From Carbonactinospora thermoautotrophica (GTDB lineage Bacteria > Actinomycetota > Actinomycetes > Streptomycetales > Carbonactinosporaceae): a stretch of DNA of 64,000 nt. The notes below the pieces were generated by a model that ran no database searches, was not told the DNA's origin, and saw nothing but the letters and a program-made list of their open reading frames with translations. The stretch spans positions 124,001-188,000 of the forward strand of contig NZ_JYIJ01000012.1 in the NCBI RefSeq assembly GCF_001543895.1. Reading direction: 5' to 3'. The translations under genes were made by a program, and so were the position numbers. How positions within the stretch are numbered: the stretch's first letter is position 1; every line of letters starts with the position of its first letter. Positions 35,662 through 43,844 of the stretch are shown here, piece after piece.

Positions 35662-36747
35662 TCAGCTCTCCTTCCGCTCCGGACGCGCGACGATCCGCAC
35701 GTCCGGTCCGATGCGGGTGACGTCGTCGAGCCGGAACCGCCGGGCCGCGCCGATGGTCGGCGCGCCGGGGCCGGCGAGCGCGGGCAGCCCACCGCCGCCG
35801 ATCAGCACGGGCGCGACATAGCCGACGACCCGGTCCACCAGGTCCGCGGCGAGGAACGAACCGGCCAGGGTGGGCCCGCCTTCCAGCAGCACCGAGACCA
35901 CGTCCCGGTCCTTCAGGGCCGCGAGCAGCGCCTTGAGGTCCAGGCCCCGTTCCGCGCGCGGGAGCCGGACGACCTCGCAGGGGTACGGCGGGGTGTCCAC
36001 GTCCTCGGCGACCGCGATCAGGGTGGGGGCGGCGGCGTCCAGCACGCGGGCGTCCAGCGGGGTCCGGGCCTCGGTGTCCACGACCACCCGCAGCGGTTGG
36101 CGGGCGGCCGGGGCGTCACGTACCGCGAGGTGCGGGTCGTCGGCCCGCCGGGTGCCGGAGCCGACGACCACCGCGTCGGACTCGGCGCGCAGCCGGTGCG
36201 CGTCGGCCCGGGACTCGGAACTGGTGATCCAGCGACTGGTGCCGTCCGCGGCGGCGATGCGCCCGTCCAGCGAGGCGCCGTACTTCCAGGTCACGAACGG
36301 CCGGCCGAGCCGGACGAAGGTCAGCCAGGCCTCGTTGACCCGCTCGGCCTCCGCGGCCAGCACCCCCAGCTCGACCTCGATCCCGGCCGCGCGCAGCGTC
36401 TCGGCTCCGCCGGCGGCGGGGGCGTACGGGTCGGGGACGGCCGCCACCACCCGACGGACGCCGGCCTCGATCAGGGCTCGTGCGCAGGGGCCGGTGCGGC
36501 CGGTGTGGTTGCAGGGTTCCAGGGTGACGACCACGGTCCCGCCGCGGGCCCGCTCCCCGGCCGCGCGCAGCGCGTGGATCTCGGCGTGCGGCTCGCCGGC
36601 CCGCTCGTGCCAGCCTTCGCCGACGACGTTCCCGGCGGCGTCGAGGACGACGCAGCCGACCACCGGGTTGGGGCTGGTGCTGCCGAGACCGCGCGCGGCC
36701 AGCGCGACGGCGCGGCGCATCGCGTCGATCTCGTTCTGGGTCGCCAC
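35662..36747 (-). CDS. ribD: Bifunctional pyrimidine deaminase/reductase RibD
   Basis: The 361-aa protein joins an N-terminal zinc deaminase (PHAEIHAL and EPCNHTGRTGPC carry the His and two Cys ligands) to a C-terminal NADPH reductase (TWKYGASLDGRIA ... LLEGGPTLAGSFL). It is first in the riboflavin operon. The GTG at 36747 has GGAGGAG upstream and lies about 140 bp below the FMN riboswitch. Confidence 0.95.
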   Translation of the reverse strand: MATQNEIDAMRRAVALAARGLGSTSPNPVVGCVVLDAAGNVVGEGWHERAGEPHAEIHALRAAGERARGGTVVVTLEPCNHTGRTGPCARALIEAGVRRVVAAVPDPYAPAAGGAETLRAAGIEVELGVLAAEAERVNEAWLTFVRLGRPFVTWKYGASLDGRIAAADGTSRWITSSESRADAHRLRAESDAVVVGSGTRRADDPHLAVRDAPAARQPLRVVVDTEARTPLDARVLDAAAPTLIAVAEDVDTPPYPCEVVRLPRAERGLDLKALLAALKDRDVVSVLLEGGPTLAGSFLAADLVDRVVGYVAPVLIGGGGLPALAGPGAPTIGAARRFRLDDVTRIGPDVRIVARPERKES

Positions 36748-36885
36748 CCCGGTCTCCTCCGCCTCAGGCGAACTCCGGGGTGTGCAGGAAGGCGGGTACA
36801 GCCGGTCCGATGCCCCGCGTCTGAAGCACCGGCCGCTCCGGTACCCGGCCGCCGCGGCGTACCGCCACGACGTGCCGTCCTCGCG

Positions 36886-37006
36886 CGCTGCCTCCCATCC
36901 GGACTTTCACCGTCGGTCCCGGAATTCCACCGGGTCCACCAGCCGATGGCTTCGGCCGGGTCGCGGACTGTCACCGCCGGTTCGGAGTTTCACCGACCCC
37001 GGAGCG
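36886..37006 (-). promoter_or_regulatory. FMN riboswitch (RFN element)
   Basis: Read on the minus strand, the element has the conserved RFN blocks in order: CTCCGGGGTCGGTGAAACTC, AACCGGCGGTGACAGTCCGC, GACC-G, then a variable arm near GAAGCCATCGGC, then GGTGGAATTCCGGGACCGAC, GGTGAAAGTCCGGATGGGAG, GCAG. It lies upstream of ribD in the right orientation and would shut the operon down when FMN is plentiful. Confidence 0.95.
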
Positions 37007-37372
37007 CGCAGATGTGTACGCGAGTAGTCTGCCACGCCCCGGTATTCCACCGGTACTGTGCTCTTGATCACGCGCCTTCGGGATTCGCTCCGGGACCGCC
37101 CGGTCCGGGGCAAGTCGGCCGAAAAGCGGCCCGGCGCGGGGAGCGGTGGATCTCGGTGTGCCGCACGCCAAGGCCTGTTATCTCTGCCCTGTGCCGTTCC
37201 TTAGTTTCATGTGATGTGATCACTGGCCTGGGGTCGTGACGCTCGTGGAGCGTCTGGTCCCGGACGAGCTGTGGGCGTTGTTCCAGGGTTCCTGCGGCAC
37301 CTCCCCGACCCAGGTTCATCGGGGTCGCGCACAGCCGCCCGCCGCATCGGGTTGGGGAATCGCTGACGGTCG
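37007..37372. other. Promoter-side spacer between FMN riboswitch and nickel-binding gene
   Basis: No gene is supported. The stretch should hold the promoter of the riboflavin operon and the downstream end of the nickel-binding-type gene. I see no clear terminator or repeat. Confidence 0.4.
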
Positions 37373-37621
37373 TCAGACGACGAACGGCACCGGGTGGATC
37401 TCGTCAGCGGGGTGGCCGGCGCGCTCGTGGATGCGCTGTACGGCCTCGGCGGAGGGCGCCTCGGACAGGCAGTAGACGACACCCGACTCGGGGTCCGCCC
37501 ACGCCCGCTCGAAGGTCACGCTCTCCTCGCCCTGGATCGCCACGTCAGCGTCGTGCGCCGCCTTGAGCTGCTCGGCGGTGATGCCCACCATCCCGTGGTG
37601 GACGTCCATGAACTTGGACAT
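37373..37621 (-). CDS. SCO4226-type small nickel-binding protein
   Basis: The 82-aa protein reads MSKFMDVHHGMVGITAEQLK, then ESVTFERAWADPESGVVYCL, then AVQRIHERAGHPADEIHPVP. I recognise it as close to Streptomyces SCO4226, a ferredoxin-like-fold protein described as binding nickel through its His-rich N-terminus (HH at 8-9). GGAGG precedes the ATG. Its physiological role is not established. Confidence 0.8.
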   Translation of the reverse strand: MSKFMDVHHGMVGITAEQLKAAHDADVAIQGEESVTFERAWADPESGVVYCLSEAPSAEAVQRIHERAGHPADEIHPVPFVV

Positions 37622-37660
37622 CGCCTAACCTCCTCCGCCCTGGTTTGGCGGAACTGCTCG

Positions 37661-37710
37661 GCTCACCGCCACCGTACGTCCACCTCAAGCTCACCGCCAC
37701 CGTACGTCCG
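37661..37710. repeat. Direct repeat, 21 bp, in an otherwise featureless 370-bp spacer
   Basis: GCTCACCGCCACCGTACGTC is repeated with a 29-bp period starting at 37661 and 37690. The surrounding gap 37622-37990 between the nickel-binding-type gene and rpe shows no gene I can support. Confidence 0.5.
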
Positions 37711-37990
37711 TCTCACGCGTTCCCCATCGTCGTGGGCGCGGTACACCTGCACCGGCTCGGCGAACCCGGGTACCGCGGGGGACGTGGTCTTGGACTTCGC
37801 TGTGGTGACGGGCCGCTGACCCGGGCCTGGACATGCGCCGGGCCAGGCTCCCGGTCATACCCCCGGTCACCTGGCCTCCCGTCTACCCAGTGGCGGCGTG
37901 GCGGGCCTTCTCCTGGAAGTTGGTCCTCGGCGCGCTCGCTCGCGCCTCTCCCACGGTCACAGACGCACCAAGGGGAGAGAAGCCCCCGGG

Positions 37991-38680
37991 TCAGTGCCCG
38001 CACGCCCACGGGGCGCGGGCGGTCGCGCGCTCGGCCCGTTCACGCAGCGCCTGCACGGCCTTGGCCGGGTCGTCCGCCCCGTACACGGCCGAGCCTGCCA
38101 CGAACACGTCCGCGCCCGCCTCGGCGCACCGCTCGATGGTCTCCTCCGAGACCCCGCCGTCCACCTGGAGCCACAGTTGCAGGCCATGCCGGCGGATCAG
38201 GTCGCGGGCGCGGCGGATCTTCGGCACGGTCACGTCGAGGAACGACTGCCCCCCGAAACCCGGCTCCACGGTCATGACCAGCAGCATGTCCAGCTCGGGG
38301 AGCATGTCCTCGTACGGCTCCACCGGCGTGGCGGGCTTGAGCGCCATGCCGGCCCGGGCCCCGGCGGCGCGGATCGCCCGCGCGGTGCGGATCGGCGCCT
38401 GGGCGGCCTCCACGTGGAAGGTGACGCTGCCCGCGCCCGCCTCGGCGTACTGCGGCGCCCACCGGTCCGGGTCCTCGATCATGAGATGGCAGTCCAGGGG
38501 CAGCGAGGTCGCCCTGAGCAGGCTCGCCACCACCGGAAGCCCGAGCGTGAGGTTGGGCACGAAGTGGTTGTCCATCACGTCGACGTGCAGCCAGTCGGCC
38601 GTGTTCTCGACCGCCGCCGCCTCGTCGGCCAGCCGCGCGAAGTCCGCGGACAGGATGCTTGGGGAGATCTGAACCGCCAT
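37991..38680 (-). CDS. rpe: Ribulose-phosphate 3-epimerase
   Basis: The 229-aa TIM-barrel enzyme interconverts ribulose 5-phosphate and xylulose 5-phosphate. It has the family motifs [27 protein letters not shown] (metal His and Asp), [19 protein letters not shown] and [11 protein letters not shown]. It is divergent from the diguanylate cyclase gene. Confidence 0.95.
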   Translation of the reverse strand: MAVQISPSILSADFARLADEAAAVENTADWLHVDVMDNHFVPNLTLGLPVVASLLRATSLPLDCHLMIEDPDRWAPQYAEAGAGSVTFHVEAAQAPIRTARAIRAAGARAGMALKPATPVEPYEDMLPELDMLLVMTVEPGFGGQSFLDVTVPKIRRARDLIRRHGLQLWLQVDGGVSEETIERCAEAGADVFVAGSAVYGADDPAKAVQALRERAERATARAPWACGH

Positions 38681-38871
38681 GTGCCCAAGCCTGCCACCAA
38701 CCCCGCGGCGGACGTGCGCCGGACAAGAGGCCCTGCGGCCCGGACCGCTCCCGTCGCCCAGGTGGCCGAAATCCGCGCCAACCTACTCACGGGTTAGCTC
38801 GAATGTGCCGACATATGGAATAACCGGCCGGCCAGGTTGTCGGCGCCACCATACCGAGTCCGGGAGCCCAC

Positions 38872-39615
38872 GTGCCAGAGTGCATCGCCTTGCTCGTCAC
38901 GGCCATGGGGGGCGGACTGTGTCTCGGCCTGCTGGGGGTACACCGCGCCTTGCGCCGCGCCGGCGACGCTGCGCGCCGTGCGGAGCTGCTGGCCGCCCAG
39001 CTCTCCCGCATCCACCAGGAACTCGCCGACACGCTGCTCGCACAGCGCCGGTTGACCGACTACCTGGCCGACCTCAGCCTGCGGGACGCGCTCACCGGCC
39101 TGCACAACCGCCGGCACTTCGAGGGCGAGCACAACCGCCTGTTCGCCCTCGCGCTCGCCCTCGGCCAGCCGCTGTGCCTGGCAGTGGCCGACGTGGACGA
39201 CTTCAAATCCATCAACGACCGGTTCGGGCACGCGGTCGGCGACGAGGTACTGCGGGTGATCGGCCAGCTGTTCGACACCAACTCCCGCGAGCGGGACGTC
39301 CTCGCCCGGTACGGCGGGGAGGAGTTCGCCCTGCTCATGCCCGCCACCACGACCCGCTCGGCCGCCCTGGCCTGCGATCGGATCCGGCGCAAGGTGGAGA
39401 ACTACCCCTGGGATCGGCTGCGGGCCGGGCTGAAGGTCACCGTCAGCGTGGGCGTGGCCGACAACCGCAACCGCGCCGCCCCGGACGAACAGTTCCGCGC
39501 CGCCGACGACCTGCTGTACCTGGCCAAGCGGCTCGGCAAGAACCAGGTCCGCGCGGCCGACGAGCCCGAGGCCACCCTCCTCCACCGCGCCGGCCAAGCC
39601 GCGCGGAGCGAGTAG
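38872..39615 (+). CDS. Membrane-anchored diguanylate cyclase (GGDEF)
   Basis: The 247-aa protein has one N-terminal transmembrane helix (about 4-24), a coiled-coil linker (about 28-65) and one GGDEF domain. The active-site motif is GGEEF at 148-152. An RERD inhibitory site (139-142) lies exactly five residues before it, so both catalysis and product inhibition by c-di-GMP look intact. It makes c-di-GMP, the ligand of BldD, whose gene is in the same window. The start is a GTG at 38872. No sensory domain is seen besides the helix. Confidence 0.9.
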   Translation: MPECIALLVTAMGGGLCLGLLGVHRALRRAGDAARRAELLAAQLSRIHQELADTLLAQRRLTDYLADLSLRDALTGLHNRRHFEGEHNRLFALALALGQPLCLAVADVDDFKSINDRFGHAVGDEVLRVIGQLFDTNSRERDVLARYGGEEFALLMPATTTRSAALACDRIRRKVENYPWDRLRAGLKVTVSVGVADNRNRAAPDEQFRAADDLLYLAKRLGKNQVRAADEPEATLLHRAGQAARSE

Positions 39616-39662
39616 ACCCGCGCCGAATTCTTCCCCCACCCCCTGGGTGGACCAGGTACTGG

Positions 39663-39965
39663 CTAGCCCAGCGCTCTCACCAGGGCGGCGACGCCAGCGG
39701 CCACGGCGATGACGACCAGGAACGGCGCCCGCAGCAGCAGCGCCACGACGCCAGCGGCCAGGCCGGCGACGCGGGCGTCCACGACGACGCGCTGGCCCTG
39801 GGCGAACGTCTGCACCACCACGAGCGCGGCCAGCAAGGCGATCGGCAGCAGCGCGGCGGTCCGCCGCACCCCAGGGTGGTCGAGCACCCGCTGCGGGACC
39901 GACAGGCCGGCGAGCTTGAGCAGGTAGCAGCCGGCCGAGGCGAGCAGGACCGCGGTCCAGATCAT
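39663..39965 (-). CDS. azlD: AzlD-family branched-chain amino acid export subunit
   Basis: The 100-aa protein has three to four hydrophobic helices and the AzlD segment GCYLLKLAGLSVPQRVL ... RRTAALLPIALLAALVV. It works with AzlC in branched-chain amino acid export. The ATG overlaps the azlC stop as ATGA. Confidence 0.85.
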   Translation of the reverse strand: MIWTAVLLASAGCYLLKLAGLSVPQRVLDHPGVRRTAALLPIALLAALVVVQTFAQGQRVVVDARVAGLAAGVVALLLRAPFLVVIAVAAGVAALVRALG

Positions 39966-40693
39966 CGCCGCGCCTCCTCCCGGCGGCCGGGTGCCGACGC
40001 GCCCCGCCGCTCTTCGCGCCGCGCCGCGCGGGACGGCCGCGCACCGGCGACGACGGCCACCAGGGCGGCGAGCAGGACGGGCACGCCGGCCGGGACGAGC
40101 GGCACGCTGGCCATGGCCACCAGTCCGGCCGCGCTCGCGACCAGCCACGGCTCCCGGCCGGTGAGCCGCGGCGCCATGAGCGCGAGGAACGCGGCGGGCG
40201 CGGCCGCGTCCAGGCCCAGCGCCCGCGGGTCGGGCAGGGCCTGGGCGCCGAGCGCGCCGAGCAGCGTGCCCAGGTTCCACAGGAGGTACACCGCGAGCCC
40301 GGTCGCCCAGAACCCCAGCCGCGCCCCGAGCGGCGAGGCCCGGCCGACGGCCATGGCGCTGCTCTCGTCCAGGACCAGCTGCGCGGCCACCAGCCGCCAT
40401 CCGCCGCGCACGCCGAGCACCTGCGAGAGCCGCAGGCCGTACAGCGCGTTGCGCGCCCCGAGCAGCACCGCCGTCGCGGCCCCGGCCAGCGGGCTTCCGC
40501 CCGCGCCGAGGATTCCCACCAGCGCGTACTGCGACGCTCCGGTGAACATCAGCACGCTGGTCGCGCAGGTCTGCGTCACGCTCAGCCCGGCGGCGGTGCC
40601 CAGCGCCCCGAAGGACAGCGCGTACGCCCCGGTCGCCACGCCGATCCCGAGCGCGTCCCGGAGCACGGCGCGTCGCTCGTCAGCCCAGTCCAT
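39962..40693 (-). CDS. azlC: AzlC-family branched-chain amino acid permease
   Basis: The 243-aa membrane protein has the AzlC pattern ALGIGVATGAYALSFGALG, then SVLMFTGASQYALVGILGAG, ARNALYGLRLS and DESSAMAV. I start at the ATG 40693, near the usual family start. A GTG at 40738 would add 15 residues. Neither has a good ribosome site. A 17-bp dyad overlaps the ATG, so the transcript may begin very close to the gene. Confidence 0.85.
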   Translation of the reverse strand: MDWADERRAVLRDALGIGVATGAYALSFGALGTAAGLSVTQTCATSVLMFTGASQYALVGILGAGGSPLAGAATAVLLGARNALYGLRLSQVLGVRGGWRLVAAQLVLDESSAMAVGRASPLGARLGFWATGLAVYLLWNLGTLLGALGAQALPDPRALGLDAAAPAAFLALMAPRLTGREPWLVASAAGLVAMASVPLVPAGVPVLLAALVAVVAGARPSRAARREERRGASAPGRREEARR

Positions 40694-40709
40694 GTACGGA
40701 AAGCGTACA
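40693..40709. promoter_or_regulatory. 17-bp dyad at the azlC start
   Basis: TGTACGGAAAGCGTACA is a perfect 6-bp inverted repeat with a 5-bp spacer in the short gap between rsmB and azlC. It is a candidate operator that would give azlCD its own control. The regulator is not identified. Confidence 0.4.
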
Positions 40710-40756
40710 GAAACGTTCTGCCGTTTCGCTGCTGTCACCAGGATCGCGGGGAGGGA

Positions 40757-42175
40757 TCAGCCGACACGCCGCAGCAGGGCCAGGAACATCGCGTCGGTGC
40801 CGTGCCGGTGCGGCCACAGCTGCACGACCGGGCCGGGACCCAGGTCGGGCATGCCGGCCGGGAACAGGGGGCGCGCGTCCACGTACGCCACCCCACCGGC
40901 GCGCTCGCCCAGCACGTCGTCGACCACCACGCGGGTCTCGGCGAGGTGCGGGGAGCACGTCACGTACGCGACCAGGCCACCGGGGCGGACCGCGTCGAGG
41001 GCGGACCGCAGCAGCTCGCGTTGCAGCCGGGCCAGCTCGGGCACGTCCTCCGGCCGGCGCCGCCACCGGACCTCCGGCCGGCGCCGCAGCGCGCCCAGGC
41101 CGGTGCACGGCGCGTCGAGCAGCACCCGGTCGAACACACCGGTCCGCCACGCCGGATCCCGGCCGTCCGCGACCACCACCTGGTGCCGGCCGGGCGCGTG
41201 CGCCAGCGCCCGGCTGACGAGCCGCGCCCGGTGCGGCTGGAGTTCCACCGCGAGCAGATCGGCGCCGGGGGCGAGCCCGGCGAGCAGGGCGGCCTTGCCG
41301 CCGGGACCGGCGCACAGGTCCAGCCAGCGGGCGTCGGGCCCGACCAGCGGCGCGCGGGCGAGGGCGAGGGCGACCAGCTGACTGCCCTCGTCCTGGACCG
41401 CGGCGCGGCCCGCGCGCACCGGCTCCAGCGCGTGCGGGTCGCCCTCGGGCAGCACGGCCGCGTACGGTGACCAACGGCCCGGCTCAGCGCCGAGCCCGAC
41501 CAGCTCGGCCACCTCGGCCTGGCCGGGCCGGGCGACCAGCGTGACCTGCGGCCGGAGGTTGTCGGCGCGCAGCAGGTCCGCGGTCTCCTCCCAGCTGCCG
41601 CCGCCGGCGGCGGTCAACGCGTCGCGCAGCGCGTTCACCACCCAGCGCGGGTGGGCGTGCGCGACCGCGAGGTGGCCGGCGGGGTCGGTGGCGTACGGGG
41701 GTGCCACCTCACCCAGCCAGCCCTCCAGGTCGCGGGCCGCGACCCGGCGCAGCACGGCGTTGACGAACTTGGCGCGGCCCTCACCGGTGACCGCGCGAGC
41801 CAGGTCGACGGTGGCGGACACGGCCGCGTGCGCCGGCACGCGCATCGCGAGCAGTTGGTGCGCGCCGAGCCGCAGCAGGTCGAGCAGCGGCGGGTCGACC
41901 TGGTCCAAGGGCCGGTCCACGCAGGCGCCCAGCACCGCGTCGTAGGTGCCCTGACCGCGCAGCGTGCCGTAGGTGAGCTCGGTGGCGAACGCCGCGTCCC
42001 GGCCCTCCAGACCACGTTCGCGCAGCAGCGCGGGCAGGACGAGGTTGGCGTACGCGTCGCGGTCGTGGACCGCGCGCAGCACCTCGTACGCCAGCCGCCG
42101 CGCGGGGTCAGGCCGCGTGCCGCGCGGCGCGGGGCGACGGTTCTGCCGCGGGTAGCCTGCGGGTCTTCGAGTCAC
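40757..42175 (-). CDS. rsmB: 16S rRNA m5C967 methyltransferase
   Basis: The 472-aa protein joins an N-terminal NusB-like RNA-binding domain to a Rossmann methyltransferase. Motifs are LDLCAGPGGKAALLAGL (SAM binding), the catalytic cysteine in LLDAPCTGLGALRRRPE and the second cysteine in TCSPH. It follows fmt, the usual order def-fmt-rsmB. Confidence 0.93.
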   Translation of the reverse strand: MTRRPAGYPRQNRRPAPRGTRPDPARRLAYEVLRAVHDRDAYANLVLPALLRERGLEGRDAAFATELTYGTLRGQGTYDAVLGACVDRPLDQVDPPLLDLLRLGAHQLLAMRVPAHAAVSATVDLARAVTGEGRAKFVNAVLRRVAARDLEGWLGEVAPPYATDPAGHLAVAHAHPRWVVNALRDALTAAGGGSWEETADLLRADNLRPQVTLVARPGQAEVAELVGLGAEPGRWSPYAAVLPEGDPHALEPVRAGRAAVQDEGSQLVALALARAPLVGPDARWLDLCAGPGGKAALLAGLAPGADLLAVELQPHRARLVSRALAHAPGRHQVVVADGRDPAWRTGVFDRVLLDAPCTGLGALRRRPEVRWRRRPEDVPELARLQRELLRSALDAVRPGGLVAYVTCSPHLAETRVVVDDVLGERAGGVAYVDARPLFPAGMPDLGPGPVVQLWPHRHGTDAMFLALLRRVG

Positions 42176-42215
42176 CGGCTCCTACTCCCCTGCTCACGGG
42201 TTGGCCCGGGACCGG

Positions 42216-43142
42216 TCAGACGAGCACGTCGGTCTCGGTGAGCCGCACGCCGCGCGCCCAGGCGTCCGCCGGCATCCGGCGCTTGCCCTGCGGCTGCACG
42301 TCGCCCAGCTCGACCGCACAGGTGGCGGTGCCGGCCAGGACCGTGTTCTTGTCCGCGCGCAGCGCGCCGGGCGCGAGGTCGGTGACGTCGGTGCGGAGCC
42401 TGACCGGGTACAGCTTGAGCCGCTCGCCCCGGAACGTCGTCCACGCGCCGGGCGCCGGGGTGCAGGCGCGGATCAGCCGGTCCACGCGCAGGGCCGGCGC
42501 GGACCAGTCTACGCGGGCGTCCTGCGGGGTGAGCTTGGGCGCGTACGAGACGCCGTCGGCGGGCTGGGGCACCGGCCGCAGCGTGCCGTCCTCGATGCCG
42601 TCCATGGTGGCGACCAGCAGCCGCGCCCCGGAGCGGGCGAGCCGCTCCAGCAGGTCGCCGCTGGTGTCGGTGGGCCGGATCTCCTCGGTCACCACCCCGT
42701 ACACCGGGCCGGTGTCCAGACCCTCCTCCAGCTGGAAGGTCGCGGCGCCGGTGATGTCGTCCCCGGCCATGATCGCGTGCTGCACGGGCGCGGCGCCGCG
42801 CCAGGCGGGCAGCAGCGAGAAGTGCAGGTTCACCCAACCATGCCGGGGGATGTCCAGCGCGGCCTTCGGGATCAGCGCGCCGTACGCCACGATCGGGCAG
42901 CAGTCCGGGGCGAGTTCGGCCAACCGCTCCAGGAACCACGGCTCACCCGGGCGGGAGGTCTTGATCACCTCGATCCCGGCTTCCTCGGCGCGCCGCGCCA
43001 CCGGGCTGGCGACCAGCTTGCGACCCCGGCCGGCGGGCGCGTCGGGCCGCGTGACCACGGCGACGACCTCGTGCCGGGACTCGAGCAGGGCCTCCAGCGA
43101 CGGGACGGCGACCTCGGGGGTGCCGGCGAAGACGAGCCGCAC
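42216..43142 (-). CDS. fmt: Methionyl-tRNA formyltransferase
   Basis: The 308-aa enzyme formylates initiator Met-tRNA. It starts [19 protein letters not shown] and has the formyl-folate binding stretch [17 protein letters not shown]. The GTG at 43142 lies two bases after the def stop. A longer frame to 43313 would overlap def and is rejected. Confidence 0.95.
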   Translation of the reverse strand: MRLVFAGTPEVAVPSLEALLESRHEVVAVVTRPDAPAGRGRKLVASPVARRAEEAGIEVIKTSRPGEPWFLERLAELAPDCCPIVAYGALIPKAALDIPRHGWVNLHFSLLPAWRGAAPVQHAIMAGDDITGAATFQLEEGLDTGPVYGVVTEEIRPTDTSGDLLERLARSGARLLVATMDGIEDGTLRPVPQPADGVSYAPKLTPQDARVDWSAPALRVDRLIRACTPAPGAWTTFRGERLKLYPVRLRTDVTDLAPGALRADKNTVLAGTATCAVELGDVQPQGKRRMPADAWARGVRLTETDVLV

Positions 43143-43144
43143 GG

Positions 43145-43690
43145 TCAGATGGCCTTGCCGAAGGTGTCGTGGGGCGAGAACCTGACCTGGGGCGCCGGCT
43201 CGCCGGACCACTCGGCCTCGCGGATCATCCGCAGCGCCTGCTTGCGCTGCTCGCGGTCGAGCCGGTCGATGAACAGGATCCCGTCCAGGTGGTCGGTCTC
43301 GTGCTGGATGCACCGGGCCAGCAGGTCACTGCCCTCCAGCACCACCGGCTCGCCGTGCATGTTGAAGCCCTTGGCGACCACCCGCCGGGCGCGCTTGGTG
43401 TCGAACTGCAGCCCGGGCAGCGACAGGCACCCCTCCGGCCCCTCCTGCTCCTCGGAGGAGAGGTCCAGGTCCGGGTTGACCAGGTGGCCCAGCTCGCCGT
43501 CCACGTAGTAGGTGAAGACCCGCAGGCTGACCCCGATCTGCGGAGCCGCGAGCCCCACGCCGGGGGCGTCGAGCATCGTGTCGAACAGGTCCTTCACCAG
43601 GACCCGCAGCTCCTTGTCGAAGTCGGTCACCGGCTCCGCCGGCGTGCGCAACACCGGGTCGCCGAACAGGCGGATCGGTTGGACGGCCAC
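43145..43690 (-). CDS. def: Peptide deformylase
   Basis: The 181-aa metalloenzyme removes N-formyl groups from new proteins. All three active-site motifs are present: [10 protein letters not shown] (45-54), EGCLSLPG with the metal cysteine and QHETDHLDG with two His and the catalytic Glu. It directly precedes fmt. The 154-bp gap to priA shows no gene. Confidence 0.96.
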   Translation of the reverse strand: MAVQPIRLFGDPVLRTPAEPVTDFDKELRVLVKDLFDTMLDAPGVGLAAPQIGVSLRVFTYYVDGELGHLVNPDLDLSSEEQEGPEGCLSLPGLQFDTKRARRVVAKGFNMHGEPVVLEGSDLLARCIQHETDHLDGILFIDRLDREQRKQALRMIREAEWSGEPAPQVRFSPHDTFGKAI

Positions 43691-43844
43691 GTGACGAACT
43701 CCTGTCGTCCGGGATCGGGGATGTCCTTCAGTCTACGGGCGGCCCGGACCCAGACCGTAATGATCATGGAGTTTCCCGCGCGGGGGAGAGCCCGTGATCA
43801 CCGGGCATGGCCCGCAGGCGGCCCGGCACCGGATGGCCGGGCGC

